DNA from: Neomegalonema perideroedes DSM 15528
Lineage (GTDB): Bacteria; Pseudomonadota; Alphaproteobacteria; Rhodobacterales; Rhodobacteraceae
Assembly: GCF_000374145.1 (NCBI RefSeq)
Contig: NZ_KB893653.1
Location: forward strand, 195,495 to 259,494
Direction: 5' to 3'
DNA: 64,000 bases
Position 1 is the stretch's first letter. Every line of letters begins with the position of its first letter. Position numbers and translations under genes: made by a program. The notes below the pieces were generated by a model that saw only the letters and a program-made list of their open reading frames with translations, searched no databases and was not told the DNA's origin. This document shows, in pieces, positions 17,466 to 26,138 of the stretch.

Positions 17466-17963
17466 TCAGAGCTTCCATTCCTGCTGAGACACCAGAATCC
17501 GCCGCGCCCGATACATCAGCAGATGCACCCCGAGAAACAGCACGAACCACAGACACAGCATCGGCAAAGAGCCGATGAGCAGCCGCGTCACGACGAAGCT
17601 GGTCATGCCGCCCTCCGCGAGGGCCTCGCCGAACATGCCCACCGGATCGAAGCCGTCGCGCAGAAAGACCCTGACCGCGCCGACGACGCCCCCGGCGACG
17701 GCGCCGGTCAGAATGGTCGCCAGAAAAGCGCCGATCAATCCGAGCAGAAGCCCGCCCGCGCCCGGCTGTCCGAGGATCGGGCCGAGCAGCCAGCCTGCGA
17801 AGAAGCCGCTGATCAGCGCCAGCAACAACAGGCTGAATAATTGGGTTTTATGCGTGGAATCCGCGAAATCGACCGGCGGCGCCTCGATGAAGAGCTGCAG
17901 CACGAGGGCGCAGAGCCCCGCCGACAAAGCGATCCAGAAAGAAGCCTGAAGGCGCAAACCCAT
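17466..17963 (-). CDS. Small integral membrane protein, unknown function (copy B)
   Basis: 165 residues with four or five hydrophobic segments (about 7-25, 43-63, 70-95, 125-150) and a C-terminal RARR tail. No family recognised. It lies 49 bases upstream of copy A on the same strand and shares its layout and end motifs, suggesting a two-gene operon of diverged paralogues. GGGAG upstream supports the ATG. Confidence 0.75.
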   Translation of the reverse strand: MGLRLQASFWIALSAGLCALVLQLFIEAPPVDFADSTHKTQLFSLLLLALISGFFAGWLLGPILGQPGAGGLLLGLIGAFLATILTGAVAGGVVGAVRVFLRDGFDPVGMFGEALAEGGMTSFVVTRLLIGSLPMLCLWFVLFLGVHLLMYRARRILVSQQEWKL

Positions 17964-18169
17964 GATCAGATCTCCCTATCCGCTCGGGGTTTCGACGCAG
18001 GGAGGCGGCGCGACGTCCGGAGGCGCATGATCCTGATCCTTTTCCGACGGGGGGCGCGGTCGGAGGGAAGGATGTGCGCAAAAAGATGAAAAGAAAAGCC
18101 TAAGGCCGCGCCGTCAGGGCGAGTTTCGCGGGCGACGGAGCGGGAGAGCCCGCGCCGCCCGCCGGAGCT

Positions 18170-19990
18170 TCAGACGCGGGCCTTCAGCGGCGCCGTCGCC
18201 TTTTTGAGCCAAGGCCGCAGGCCCGGATCGAGCAGCGGCTCCAGAGCCTCCCGCACGCGGGCGTGATAGGCGTCGATCCACGCCCTTTCGCCCTTGCGCA
18301 GCAGCTTGGTCAGGATCAGGCGGCGGTCGATGGGCGCGAGGGTCAGAGTCTCGAAGCCCATCATGGGGCGCTCGCCGCCTTTGGGGATCTCGGGCGCAGT
18401 CGTGAGCAGCAGATTCTCGATCCTCAGGCCGAATTCGCCCGCTTTATAATACCCCGGCTCATTGGAGAGGATCATGCCCGGCTCCAGCGCGACGGCGCCG
18501 GTCTTGGCGATGCGCGCGGGGCCTTCATGGACGTTGAGATAGGCCCCGACGCCATGGCCCGTGCCATGGTCGAAGTCCAGCCCCGCCTTCCAGAGCGCCA
18601 GACGCGCCAGAGTGTCGAGCTGCGCGCCGGTGGTCCCGACCGGAAACCGCGCCCGCGAAAGCGCGACCACGCCTTTCAGCGTCAGAGTGAAGGCGCGGGC
18701 CATGGGCTCCGGGACTTCGCCCACCGCCACGGTGCGCGTGACGTCGGTGGTGCCGTCCTCATATTGCCCGCCGGAATCGATGAGATAGAGATTGCCGGGC
18801 AGAATCTTCAGATCGCTCTCGCGGCTGACGCGGTAATGCGGCAAGGCGGCGTGCGGCCCATAGGCCGAGATGCTCGGGAAGCTCAGATCCTTGAGCGCGC
18901 CGGTCTCAAGGCGGATCTCCTCCAGCTTTTCGGCGGCGGAGATTTCGGTGAGTCCGCCCTTGGGCGCTTCGGAATCGAACCAAGCGAGGAAGCGCGTCAG
19001 GGCGGCGCCGTCGCGGAGCTGGGCGGCGCGGGCGCCTTCGATCTCGGCTTTGGTCTTGCGGGCCTTGGGCTTGACGCAGGGGTCTTCGCTCCAGACGACT
19101 TCGGCGCCCGCCGCCGCGAGCTTCTCCGCGAGGGCGGCCGGGGCCGTCTGGCGGGCGACGCCGACCCGCGCGCCTTTCAGCCCGGCGAGGGCCTCGGGCA
19201 GAGCCGATTCCGGCGCCAGAGTCACGGCGTCGCCGAGATGACGGCGGGTCTTCGCGTCGGCGCGGGAGGGATCGACGAAGAGCCGCGCCCGCCCGTCGGC
19301 CTCCAGCAGCGCATAGCCCAAAGCCACCGGATTATGCGCCACGTCCGAGCCCCGGAGGTTGAGCAGCCAATTCACCGAATCCGAGGCCGAGAGCAGCATG
19401 GCGCCGAGCTTGCGGCGCTTGAGCTCTTCAGCGGCGGCGGCGCGTTTCTGCGCGCCGGAGGCTCCGGCGAGGGCGGTGGCCTGAATCCGCAGCGGATGGG
19501 CCGGAGCGGCGGGCCGATCCTTCCACACCGCGTCCAGAGGATTGGACTCCAGCGCGATCAATTCGCGCCCGCCTCCCTCGAAGGCCTCCCGCCAATTGGC
19601 GAGCTCGGCGGGCGTCAGAAGCCAGGGGTCATAGCCGATCCGCGCGCCTTGCGGCGCGGCTGCGGCGGCCCAGTCCCAAGGCTTGCTCTGTTCGATCCTT
19701 TGAGTCTCGTAAGCCGAGGAATCGAGCTGTTCGGCGGCCTGAGTCGTATAACGCCCGTCCACGAAGACCGCCGCCCGGTCCTTCAGCGCCACGGCGAAGC
19801 CCGCTGAGCCGCTGAAGCCGGTCAGCCAGAGCAGACGCTCGTCGGCTTCGGGGATGTATTCGCTTTGGAAGCGGTCGGCGTGGGGGATGAGGAAGCCGTC
19901 CAGCTTGCGGCGCTTCAGCTCCGCCCGCAGCAGCGCGAGCCGCGCCGCGCCTTGGTCGTGGCTCGGCGTTTCAAAGGATTGAAGGGGCAA
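18170..19990 (-). CDS. Xaa-Pro aminopeptidase (M24B, long form)
   Basis: Metallopeptidase removing N-terminal residues preceding proline. 606 residues, the usual length of the three-domain cytosolic form: two creatinase-type N domains, then a pita-bread domain with metal ligands in LIDSGGQYEDGTTDVTRT (two Asp), TGHGVGAYLNVHEGP (His), NEPGYY (Glu) and LRIENLLL (Glu). All five ligands are present. The start is probably TTG at 19990, seven bases after GAGGAG; no ATG gives a sensible N-terminus. It overlaps the end of the upstream ABC transporter by 20 bases. Confidence 0.92.
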   Translation of the reverse strand: MPLQSFETPSHDQGAARLALLRAELKRRKLDGFLIPHADRFQSEYIPEADERLLWLTGFSGSAGFAVALKDRAAVFVDGRYTTQAAEQLDSSAYETQRIEQSKPWDWAAAAAPQGARIGYDPWLLTPAELANWREAFEGGGRELIALESNPLDAVWKDRPAAPAHPLRIQATALAGASGAQKRAAAAEELKRRKLGAMLLSASDSVNWLLNLRGSDVAHNPVALGYALLEADGRARLFVDPSRADAKTRRHLGDAVTLAPESALPEALAGLKGARVGVARQTAPAALAEKLAAAGAEVVWSEDPCVKPKARKTKAEIEGARAAQLRDGAALTRFLAWFDSEAPKGGLTEISAAEKLEEIRLETGALKDLSFPSISAYGPHAALPHYRVSRESDLKILPGNLYLIDSGGQYEDGTTDVTRTVAVGEVPEPMARAFTLTLKGVVALSRARFPVGTTGAQLDTLARLALWKAGLDFDHGTGHGVGAYLNVHEGPARIAKTGAVALEPGMILSNEPGYYKAGEFGLRIENLLLTTAPEIPKGGERPMMGFETLTLAPIDRRLILTKLLRKGERAWIDAYHARVREALEPLLDPGLRPWLKKATAPLKARV

Positions 19991-21842
19991 CTTCGCTCTC
20001 CTCGCTGGACCCGGACTCCGCCGGAGGGGCGGCCGCGGCCTTCTGGCTGGCCCACATGGCGGCGTAGCGCCCGTTCTGGGCCAGAAGCCGCGCATGAGGC
20101 CCCCGCTCGACGATCTCGCCCGCGTCGAGCACGATGATCTCATCCGCATCCACCACGGTGGAGAGACGATGGGCGACCACCAGCACTGTGCGGTTCCGCG
20201 AGAGGCTCCGCAAGCTCTCCTGAATGGCCTTCTCGGTGCGGGTGTCGAGGGCGGAGGTCGCTTCGTCGAGGATCAGCACCGGGGGGTTCTTGAGGATCGC
20301 CCGCGCGATGGAGACGCGCTGCTTCTCGCCGCCCGAGAGCTTCAGACCGCGCTCGCCCACTTCGGTCTCATAGCCTTTGGGGAGGCTGCCGATGAACTCA
20401 TGCAGGCGGGCGGCCTCGGCGGCGGCCAGCACCTCCTCGCGGGAGGCCTCGGGGCGGCCATAGGCGATGTTGTAGAAGATGGTGTCGTTGAAGAGCACCG
20501 TATCTTGCGGCACCACGCCCACCGCCTGACGCAGGCTCTCCTGCGTCACGTCGCGCAGGTCTTGGCCGTCGATGCGGATGGCGCCCGACTCCACCTCGTA
20601 AAAGCGATAGAGCAGCCGCGCGAGGGTGGATTTCCCCGAGCCCGTCGGCCCCACCACCGCCAGAGTCTTGCCGCCCGGAATCTCGAAGCTCACGCCTTTG
20701 AGGATCTCGCGGTCGGGATCGTAGCGGAAACGCACGTCGTCGAAATTCACCCGGCCTTCGGTCAGCTTCAGAGGCTCGGCCTTGGGCGAATCCTTGATCT
20801 CCACGTTCTGATCCATGAGGACGAAGAGCTCGGTCATGTCGATCATGGCTTGGCGGATCTCGCGATAGACCGTCCCGAGAAAGCCCAAAGGCATGGTGAT
20901 TTGCAGCATGAAGGCGTTGACCATCACGAAATCGCCGACGGTCAGATTCCCCTGCGCCACGCCGTAGCCCGCGAGGATCATCGCCGCGCCGAGGCCCGCC
21001 GAGATGATGAAGGCCTGGCCCGCGTTCAGCCAGGCCAGAGAGGTCTGGGTCTCGACGCCCGCCTGTTCATAGCCCTGCATGGATTGGTCGTAGCGCTCGA
21101 CCTCGCGCCGTTCTGCGGCGAAATATTTCACCGTCTCGTAATTCAGAAGGCTGTCGACGGCCTTCTGCATGGCCTCTTGGTCTTTGTCGTTCATCCGCTT
21201 GCGGATGCCGAGCCGCCATTCCGTCGCCTTATAGGTGTACCAGACGTAAGAGACCAGCGTCCCCGCCACCACGAGGAAATACCAGAAATCGAACTTCAGC
21301 CAGAAGATCGCCGCCACCACGATCAGCTCGACCACCAAAGGCGCGAGGTTGAACACGAGGAAGCGCAGCAGGAAGTCCACGCCCTTCACGCCGCGGTCGA
21401 TGATCCGCGAGAGCGCGCCGGTCTTGCGCTGAAGATGAAAGCGCAAAGAGAGCTGATGCAGATGGGTGAAGCTCTGGATGGCCAGACGCCGCAAGGCCCT
21501 CTGGCCGACCTTGGCGAAGACGCCGTCGCGCACCTGAGCCAGCCCGACCTGCATGAATCTCATCACGGCGTAGAAGAGGATCAGCGCCGTCGGCGCGACC
21601 ATCAGCGCCCGCGCGCCGTCCGAGACGCCCGCCGGGGTCAGGGCGTCCACCACGTCCTTGAACAGGAAGGGCGTCCAGATGGTGGCGACCTTCGCCAGAA
21701 TCAGGAAGACCATCGCCACGACCACGCGCAGCCGCGCCTCAGGCTCTCCCTTGGGCCAGACATAAGGGGCGACCGCCGCCAAAACGCGCCAATCGCCTTC
21801 GCCGTCCGCCCGCAGACGGCTTCCGCCTTCCGCTTGTCGCAT
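19971..21842 (-). CDS. Atm1-type ABC exporter (ABCB7/HMT1 family)
   Basis: Fused half-transporter, six membrane segments then an ATPase domain, 623 residues. Family marks are DRGVKGVDFLLRFLVFN and NYETVKYF in the membrane part and, in the ATPase, GPTGSGKST (Walker A), LSGGEKQRVS (signature) and VLILDEATSALD (Walker B). Bacterial Atm1 proteins export glutathione-linked compounds or metal-glutathione adducts, and the mitochondrial relative serves cytosolic Fe-S assembly. GGAG upstream of ATG 21842 sets the start. It is coupled to the aminopeptidase downstream. Confidence 0.92.
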   Translation of the reverse strand: MRQAEGGSRLRADGEGDWRVLAAVAPYVWPKGEPEARLRVVVAMVFLILAKVATIWTPFLFKDVVDALTPAGVSDGARALMVAPTALILFYAVMRFMQVGLAQVRDGVFAKVGQRALRRLAIQSFTHLHQLSLRFHLQRKTGALSRIIDRGVKGVDFLLRFLVFNLAPLVVELIVVAAIFWLKFDFWYFLVVAGTLVSYVWYTYKATEWRLGIRKRMNDKDQEAMQKAVDSLLNYETVKYFAAERREVERYDQSMQGYEQAGVETQTSLAWLNAGQAFIISAGLGAAMILAGYGVAQGNLTVGDFVMVNAFMLQITMPLGFLGTVYREIRQAMIDMTELFVLMDQNVEIKDSPKAEPLKLTEGRVNFDDVRFRYDPDREILKGVSFEIPGGKTLAVVGPTGSGKSTLARLLYRFYEVESGAIRIDGQDLRDVTQESLRQAVGVVPQDTVLFNDTIFYNIAYGRPEASREEVLAAAEAARLHEFIGSLPKGYETEVGERGLKLSGGEKQRVSIARAILKNPPVLILDEATSALDTRTEKAIQESLRSLSRNRTVLVVAHRLSTVVDADEIIVLDAGEIVERGPHARLLAQNGRYAAMWASQKAAAAPPAESGSSEESEVAPSIL

Positions 21843-21944
21843 AGGATCTCCGTTCCGCTTGCGCTTTTCGCTCTTGCGAAATGGTTCTAAGCTTATCGCG
21901 CGCAAGCCCCAAGGAGTTTCAGGGCCGCGCAAGGATGGGCGGGG

Positions 21945-23381
21945 TCAGGAGATCATGGCCGAGGCCGCCGGACCCTCCTGAAGGATCGACTTCAGCCGCC
22001 CCAGCCCCTCCGCCAGAATCTCGCGGTCGGGCGCCGGGCCGAAGGCCAGACGCACGCCTCTGAGGTGGTCGGGGGCGGCGTGGCGCGGCAGACAATAGGA
22101 TTCGTCCACCGCCACCCGCACCCCCGCGTTCAGCGCCCGCATGGCGAAGTCGTTGCTGCGCCATTTCGCGCCCAGCGGCAGCCAGGCGAAATTCGCGGCG
22201 TCGGGCGCCCTCAGGCCCCATTGCCCGAGCGTCTCGCGCGCCAGAACGGCCCGGGCCGCCGCCTCCGCCCGCACGGCGCGCAGGATCCGGTCTGCGGCGC
22301 CCGAAGAGATCATTTCGGCGAGGAGGGCGGTCATCGGCGTCGAGGTGTGGTAGTTCAGCACGCGCAGACAACGCGCCGCCGCCGCCGCCTTATGCTGGGG
22401 CGCGATGAGCCCGCCGACCCTCAGCCCCGCCGCGAGGCATTTGGAGATTCCGGCGATGTAATAGGATCCTTCCGGATACAATTGCGCGAAATGCGGCGGA
22501 TGCGAAGATTCAAGCCAGCCATAGACGTCGTCCTCGATCACCGCCACGCCGCGCGCCTGAGCGATGGCCGAGATCTCGACCCGCCGCCGCACCGGCAGCA
22601 CCGAAGCCGTGGGATTGTGATAGGTCGGCGTGAGGATGATCGCGTCGGGGCTATGGCGGCGACAGGCCTCGTCGAAGGCGGCGGGAATCACGCCTTGGTC
22701 GTCCATGGCCACCGGCTCCGTCCGCAGCCCGAGCATCGTCGTCATCTCGACGAATCCCGGATGGCTGAGGACGCCCGTCAGCACCACGCCGTCGCGGGTC
22801 GGAACGGCGGTGCGCAAGGCGATGTGCAGGGCCTGCTGCGCCCCGGAGGTGATGATCAGCCGGTCGGGCGACGCCTCCATCCCCGCGACCTCCGAGATCC
22901 AGCGCGCGTAGGTCTCGCGTTCGGCGAAATCCCAATCCCGGCCGCCATAAGTCGTCAGCCGCAGGGCGGAGCGCGGATCCGAGGCCAGCTTGATCATCGC
23001 CTTGCGGATCTCGGCGTCCTGACCCACCTCGGGCACGCAATTATTCGCCATCTCCAGCCAGGAGGCGTGAGGCGGGGCGGGGGGCGCGGAATCGGGGCCG
23101 GCGGGACGCGGGCCGGCGGCCTCCGGCGCGTCCGAGGCGCGCACGAAAGTGCCGCGGCCGACTCCGGCCGAGAGCTGCCCGCGCTCGATGGCTAATTTAT
23201 ATCCGCGCGCCACCGCGCCCGGCGAGATCTTCAGCCGCCAGGCCAGATCGCGCACCGGCGGCAATTGATCGCCCGGCGCCAGCCCTCCCGAAGCTATGGC
23301 GCGGCCTATGGCGTCGGCCAGAGCGCGGAATTTCGGGGCGGGCCCCTCCAGAAGCTCAGGCGTCCACATTGTATCTATCAC
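21945..23381 (-). CDS. MocR-type regulator (GntR helix-turn-helix plus aminotransferase fold)
   Basis: 478 residues: a GntR winged helix (about 15-85; GDQLPPVRDLAWRLKISPGAV) fused to a class I aminotransferase-like PLP domain (about 120-470), with SGAQQALHIALR, NPTASVLP, EDDVYGWL and the PLP lysine in AGISKCLAAGLRVG. MocR proteins sense PLP or amino-acid/amine ligands and bind direct repeats. The start may be GTG 23381 (AGGAAAG five bases upstream) or ATG 23369. Its start region carries one of the ATTGTATC repeats listed separately, suggesting autoregulation. A true aminotransferase role cannot be excluded. The target gene is unknown. Confidence 0.88.
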   Translation of the reverse strand: MIDTMWTPELLEGPAPKFRALADAIGRAIASGGLAPGDQLPPVRDLAWRLKISPGAVARGYKLAIERGQLSAGVGRGTFVRASDAPEAAGPRPAGPDSAPPAPPHASWLEMANNCVPEVGQDAEIRKAMIKLASDPRSALRLTTYGGRDWDFAERETYARWISEVAGMEASPDRLIITSGAQQALHIALRTAVPTRDGVVLTGVLSHPGFVEMTTMLGLRTEPVAMDDQGVIPAAFDEACRRHSPDAIILTPTYHNPTASVLPVRRRVEISAIAQARGVAVIEDDVYGWLESSHPPHFAQLYPEGSYYIAGISKCLAAGLRVGGLIAPQHKAAAAARCLRVLNYHTSTPMTALLAEMISSGAADRILRAVRAEAAARAVLARETLGQWGLRAPDAANFAWLPLGAKWRSNDFAMRALNAGVRVAVDESYCLPRHAAPDHLRGVRLAFGPAPDREILAEGLGRLKSILQEGPAASAMIS

Positions 23382-23418
23382 AACTTTCCTATTGTTCTTG
23401 TGATTTTGGAATTGTATC
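23368..23418. promoter_or_regulatory. ATTGTATC direct repeats, likely MocR operator
   Basis: ATTGTATC occurs at 23368-23375 and 23411-23418, start to start 43 bases (about four helical turns), with an inverted near-copy GAATACAAT at 23491-23499 touching the start of the divergent small gene. Direct repeats spaced by whole turns are the known binding mode of MocR proteins. Placement at both divergent starts suggests control of both genes. Binding is inferred. Confidence 0.55.
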
Positions 23419-23497
23419 CTTCAAGCCGCGCCGCAACATGTAACATGTGGTTACGATTTGCGGTTGAAAGATTACATTTAGGTAAGGGTTGAATACA

Positions 23498-23716
23498 ATG
23501 TCCGCCGTCCTTCAGCAAACGCTTTCTCCTTCCGCCGCTTCGCGCGCCGAAAGCGCGCTGGGCCGAATCTTCGGCTGGGTCGGCGGGCTGTTCAAACCCC
23601 GCGACCCGTCGATGCTGGCGCTTGAGCGCATGCTCGACGATCCGCATCTGCTGAAGGACATCGGCCTCGACGCCGAGGCCGCCCGCCGCGAGATCGAGCT
23701 GAGCCGTTCGCGCTGA
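23498..23716 (+). CDS. DUF1127-like small protein
   Basis: 72 residues ending in an amphipathic helix with MLDDPHLLKDIGLDAEAA, the DUF1127 signature (hydrophobic-Asp-pair-hydrophobic then DIGL), and a basic arm. DUF1127 proteins in other alphaproteobacteria help tune phosphate or RNA metabolism and often bind RNA. ATG 23498 is preferred to TTG 23489 because AAGGG is well spaced from it. It is divergent from the MocR gene and followed by a terminator, so it is a single-gene unit. Confidence 0.8.
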   Translation: MSAVLQQTLSPSAASRAESALGRIFGWVGGLFKPRDPSMLALERMLDDPHLLKDIGLDAEAARREIELSRSR

Positions 23717-23780
23717 GCCCGCCGCAGGTCGGCCCAAGGGCTCCGCCCTCTTCTTCGTTTGCAAGTTTTCCTGACGAACT

Positions 23781-23811
23781 GGCGCGACGTCTTCGGACGC
23801 CGCGCCTTTTT
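23781..23811 (+). terminator. Terminator of the DUF1127-like gene
   Basis: GGCGCGACGTC and GACGCCGCGCC form an 11-base stem with one A-C mismatch and a TTCG tetraloop, followed by TTTTT. It lies 65 bases after the gene. Confidence 0.85.
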
Positions 23812-23823
23812 CGTCGCGCGCCC

Positions 23824-25173
23824 TCAGGCGAGGGCAATCTGCGCCCCGAGCGCCGCCATGATCGGCGCGAAGCCGGGGAAGCTGGTGCCCACGGCGCCGA
23901 AGTCGTCGATGGTCACCGGGCGGCGCGCGGCCAGTCCGAGCACGAGGTGGCTCATGGCGATGCGGTGGTCCAGATGGCAGATCACGAATCCGCCGCCCTC
24001 CACGTCCCCGGCGCCGCGTCCATGGACGATCAGCGTGTCCTCGTCCGATTCGGTCGTCACGCCGCAGGCGCGCAATCCGGCCTCCATGGCGGCGATGCGG
24101 TCGGATTCCTTGGCGCGCAGCTCCTTGACGCCGCGCATGACGGTCTCGCCCGTCGCGAAGGCCGCGACCACCGCCAGAATCGGATATTCGTCGATCATCG
24201 AGGGGGCGCGCTCGGGCGGAATCTCTATGCCCTTGAGATTCCCGCTGAAGCGGGCGCGCAGATCGGCGGCGGGCTCTCCGCCCTCGACGGTCTCGTTCTC
24301 GAAGACGAGATCCGCGCCCATCTCCTGAAGGGTGAGGAAAAGCCCCGCCCGCGTCGGATTGATCCCGACCCGCGGACAAAGCACCTCGGAGCCCGGAACG
24401 ATCAGCGCCGCGCAGAGCGGAAAGGCCGCCGAGGAAGGATCGCGCGGCACGGCCACTTTCTGCGGCCGCAATTCGGGACGGCCCTGAAGCCGGATGATCT
24501 TGCCGCCTTCGGGGCGCGCCTCCACGGAGACCTCGGCGCCGAAGCCTCGCAGCATGCGCTCGGTGTGGTCGCGGGTGGCCTCGGGCTCGATCACGGAGGT
24601 CTCGCCGGGGGCGTTGAGCCCCGCCAGCAGCACCGCCGACTTCACCTGAGCCGAAGCCATCGGCAGGAGGTAGGAGACCGGCAGGGGCGATTGCGCGCCG
24701 GTCAGCGTGAGCGGCAGCTTGCCGCCCCTGCGCCCGGCGTGAGTCGCGCCGAACTGCGCCAGAGGCGTCAGCACCCGGCCCATGGGCCGACGGCGCAGGC
24801 TGGCGTCTCCGGTGAAGGTGGCGGAGAGGTCTGTGGTGGCGGCCGCGCCCATGATCAGCCGCACGCCGGTTCCGGCGTTGCCGCAGTCGATCACGTCCTC
24901 GGGCTCCATGAAGCCGCCGACGCCCACGCCCTCCACGCGCCAGTCGCCGGGGCCGAGCCGCTCGACCTTGGCGCCGAAGGCCCGCATGGCGCGGCCGGTG
25001 CCCAAGACGTCCTCGCCCTCCAGAAGCCCGGAGACCTCCGTGCGTCCGACCGCCAGAGCCCCGAGAATCAGCGCCCGATGCGAAACGGATTTATCGCCGG
25101 GGACCGCCGCCTCGCCCCGGAGGGGGCCGGAGGCGCGCGAGACCGCAGGTTGAAGAGGGCCGTGGCCGGACAT
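23824..25173 (-). CDS. aroA: 3-phosphoshikimate 1-carboxyvinyltransferase (EPSP synthase), class II-like
   Basis: Joins PEP to shikimate-3-phosphate in the chorismate pathway. 449 residues. The N-terminal [20 protein letters not shown] and [19 protein letters not shown] resemble the Agrobacterium CP4-type class II enzymes more than E. coli AroA, as do [13 protein letters not shown] and IDEYPILAV. In CP4 the glycine of GNAGT is alanine, which lowers glyphosate binding; here it is glycine, so that determinant is absent. It is divergent from tRNA-Val. Confidence 0.95.
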   Translation of the reverse strand: MSGHGPLQPAVSRASGPLRGEAAVPGDKSVSHRALILGALAVGRTEVSGLLEGEDVLGTGRAMRAFGAKVERLGPGDWRVEGVGVGGFMEPEDVIDCGNAGTGVRLIMGAAATTDLSATFTGDASLRRRPMGRVLTPLAQFGATHAGRRGGKLPLTLTGAQSPLPVSYLLPMASAQVKSAVLLAGLNAPGETSVIEPEATRDHTERMLRGFGAEVSVEARPEGGKIIRLQGRPELRPQKVAVPRDPSSAAFPLCAALIVPGSEVLCPRVGINPTRAGLFLTLQEMGADLVFENETVEGGEPAADLRARFSGNLKGIEIPPERAPSMIDEYPILAVVAAFATGETVMRGVKELRAKESDRIAAMEAGLRACGVTTESDEDTLIVHGRGAGDVEGGGFVICHLDHRIAMSHLVLGLAARRPVTIDDFGAVGTSFPGFAPIMAALGAQIALA

Positions 25174-25330
25174 GGAGCAGCTCCTGAATTTCGGGAAGGG
25201 GCGCCGCGGAGGAGGGCGGAGCGCCCGCGCGGGCTCTTTGAATAGCTCATTCGGGCGGCCTTCCGCAAACCCGCCGCGCTCCGGAGGCGGGGGGAGGCGC
25301 CCGGATTTGCGAAAAAACGCCGGAAAACCC

Positions 25331-25360
25331 TTGCCAAGCGGGGGCGGGCGCTGTTATAGC
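25331..25360 (+). promoter_or_regulatory. Promoter of tRNA-Val
   Basis: TTGCCA (25331-25336) and TATAGC (25355-25360) with an 18-base, G-rich spacer, about 57 bases before the mature tRNA. The layout fits a stable-RNA sigma-70 promoter. Confidence 0.6.
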
Positions 25361-25416
25361 CTCCGCCCATCCGCAGCAGGGGCTTCTTCGGAAGCTTCGG
25401 GGGCGGGTCGTGTTTA

Positions 25417-25491
25417 GGGCGCGTAGCTCAGCGGTAGAGCACTGTGTTGACATCGCAGTGGTCACAGGTTCGATCCCTGTCGCGCCCACCA
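25417..25491 (+). tRNA. tRNA-Val (anticodon GAC)
   Basis: The 75-nt sequence folds as a cloverleaf. Acceptor stem GGGCGCG pairs with CGCGCCC; the anticodon stem CTGTG/CGCAG encloses TTGACAT (anticodon GAC, reading GUC/GUU). The T arm is ACAGG-TTCGATC-CCTGT, and the discriminator base A is followed by encoded CCA. It lies between aroA (divergent) and rpmJ. Confidence 0.96.
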
Positions 25492-25578
25492 TATTTTCAA
25501 CATCCGACGCCGTCGGCGCGCTTCAGGGCGCCTCAGGCGACGTCGCGTCGGCCGGATCAGAAGCTAGGCGAGAAGAAA

Positions 25579-25704
25579 ATGAAAGTTCGGAATTCGCTGA
25601 GATCGCTCAAGGCCCGGCACCGCGACTGCCAGCTTGTCCGTCGCAAGGGCCGGATCGTCGTGATCAACAAGACCCAGAAGAAGTTCAAGGCGCGTCAGGG
25701 CTGA
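25579..25704 (+). CDS. rpmJ: 50S ribosomal protein L36
   Basis: 41 residues beginning [17 protein letters not shown] and ending [13 protein letters not shown], the alphaproteobacterial L36 that lacks the CCCH zinc ribbon of the E. coli form (a single Cys remains). AGAAGAAA precedes the ATG. It is a single-gene unit with its own terminator, away from the ribosomal protein operons. Confidence 0.96.
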   Translation: MKVRNSLRSLKARHRDCQLVRRKGRIVVINKTQKKFKARQG

Positions 25705-25745
25705 GTCTTCGCCCGGTCCCTTGACCTTCCTTCCAGATGAATTCG

Positions 25746-25778
25746 AACCCCGTCGCGCGATGCGCGGCGGGGTTTTCG
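25746..25778 (+). terminator. Terminator of rpmJ
   Basis: A 13-base stem (AACCCCGTCGCGC, 25746-25758, with GCGCGGCGGGGTT, 25762-25774; one G-U pair) with a three-base loop, ending in TTTT. Confidence 0.9.
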
Positions 25779-25949
25779 CGTTCTCCGCGCGCCCCTTCGA
25801 GGCTTCGGGAGCGGGAATCGGCCGCGCCGCCGACGGCCGCGCGCGGGCGGAGCGTCAAGGAATATATTTCCAAAGCGCGTTTCTTCGCGCGCTCAAGCGC
25901 TAAGGAAAATCGTTCTCTATACGTGCTTGATCTTGCGGAATTTTGGCCG

Positions 25950-25978
25950 TTTTCGACGGGGCGCGCCCCGCCTATAAT
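25950..25978 (+). promoter_or_regulatory. Probable dnaB promoter
   Basis: A perfect -10 box TATAAT (25973-25978) with TTTTCG (25950-25955) 17 bases upstream as a weak -35. The spacer is GC-rich. The leader to the GTG start would be about 155 bases. Confidence 0.55.
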
Positions 25979-26138
25979 GGGCGGCTCGGAGACGCCCGCA
26001 GGGCGAAAGGCGCCGGAATTTCAGAGGGCGAAGGCGCGCCGAGCGACAGAGGGATGGGGCGGATCCGCCCCCGACCGGACCCAGCTTCAGAATCATTCAG
26101 AGCCGAACCGCCGCAGGCCGACCGAGGGGACGCAAGCC

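Larger units (their letters stand above)
25705..26138. other. rpmJ-dnaB intergenic region
   Basis: 434 bases. They hold the rpmJ terminator (25746-25778), a near-palindrome GGAATATATTTCC at 25859-25871, an A/T-rich stretch (25905-25960) and the dnaB promoter at 25950-25978. An open frame runs through in phase with dnaB, but its translation is low-complexity and unlike DnaB, so it is taken as leader. Confidence 0.6.

Noticed and set aside
20094-21890. 598-residue plus-strand frame opposite the Atm1 exporter
   Set aside because: It mirrors the ABC transporter; translation is His/Arg/Leu rich without any domain.
25737-26138. N-terminal extension of DnaB from an upstream ATG
   Set aside because: The added residues are unlike DnaB, span the rpmJ terminator and the likely promoter, and the GTG at 26139 gives the normal length.
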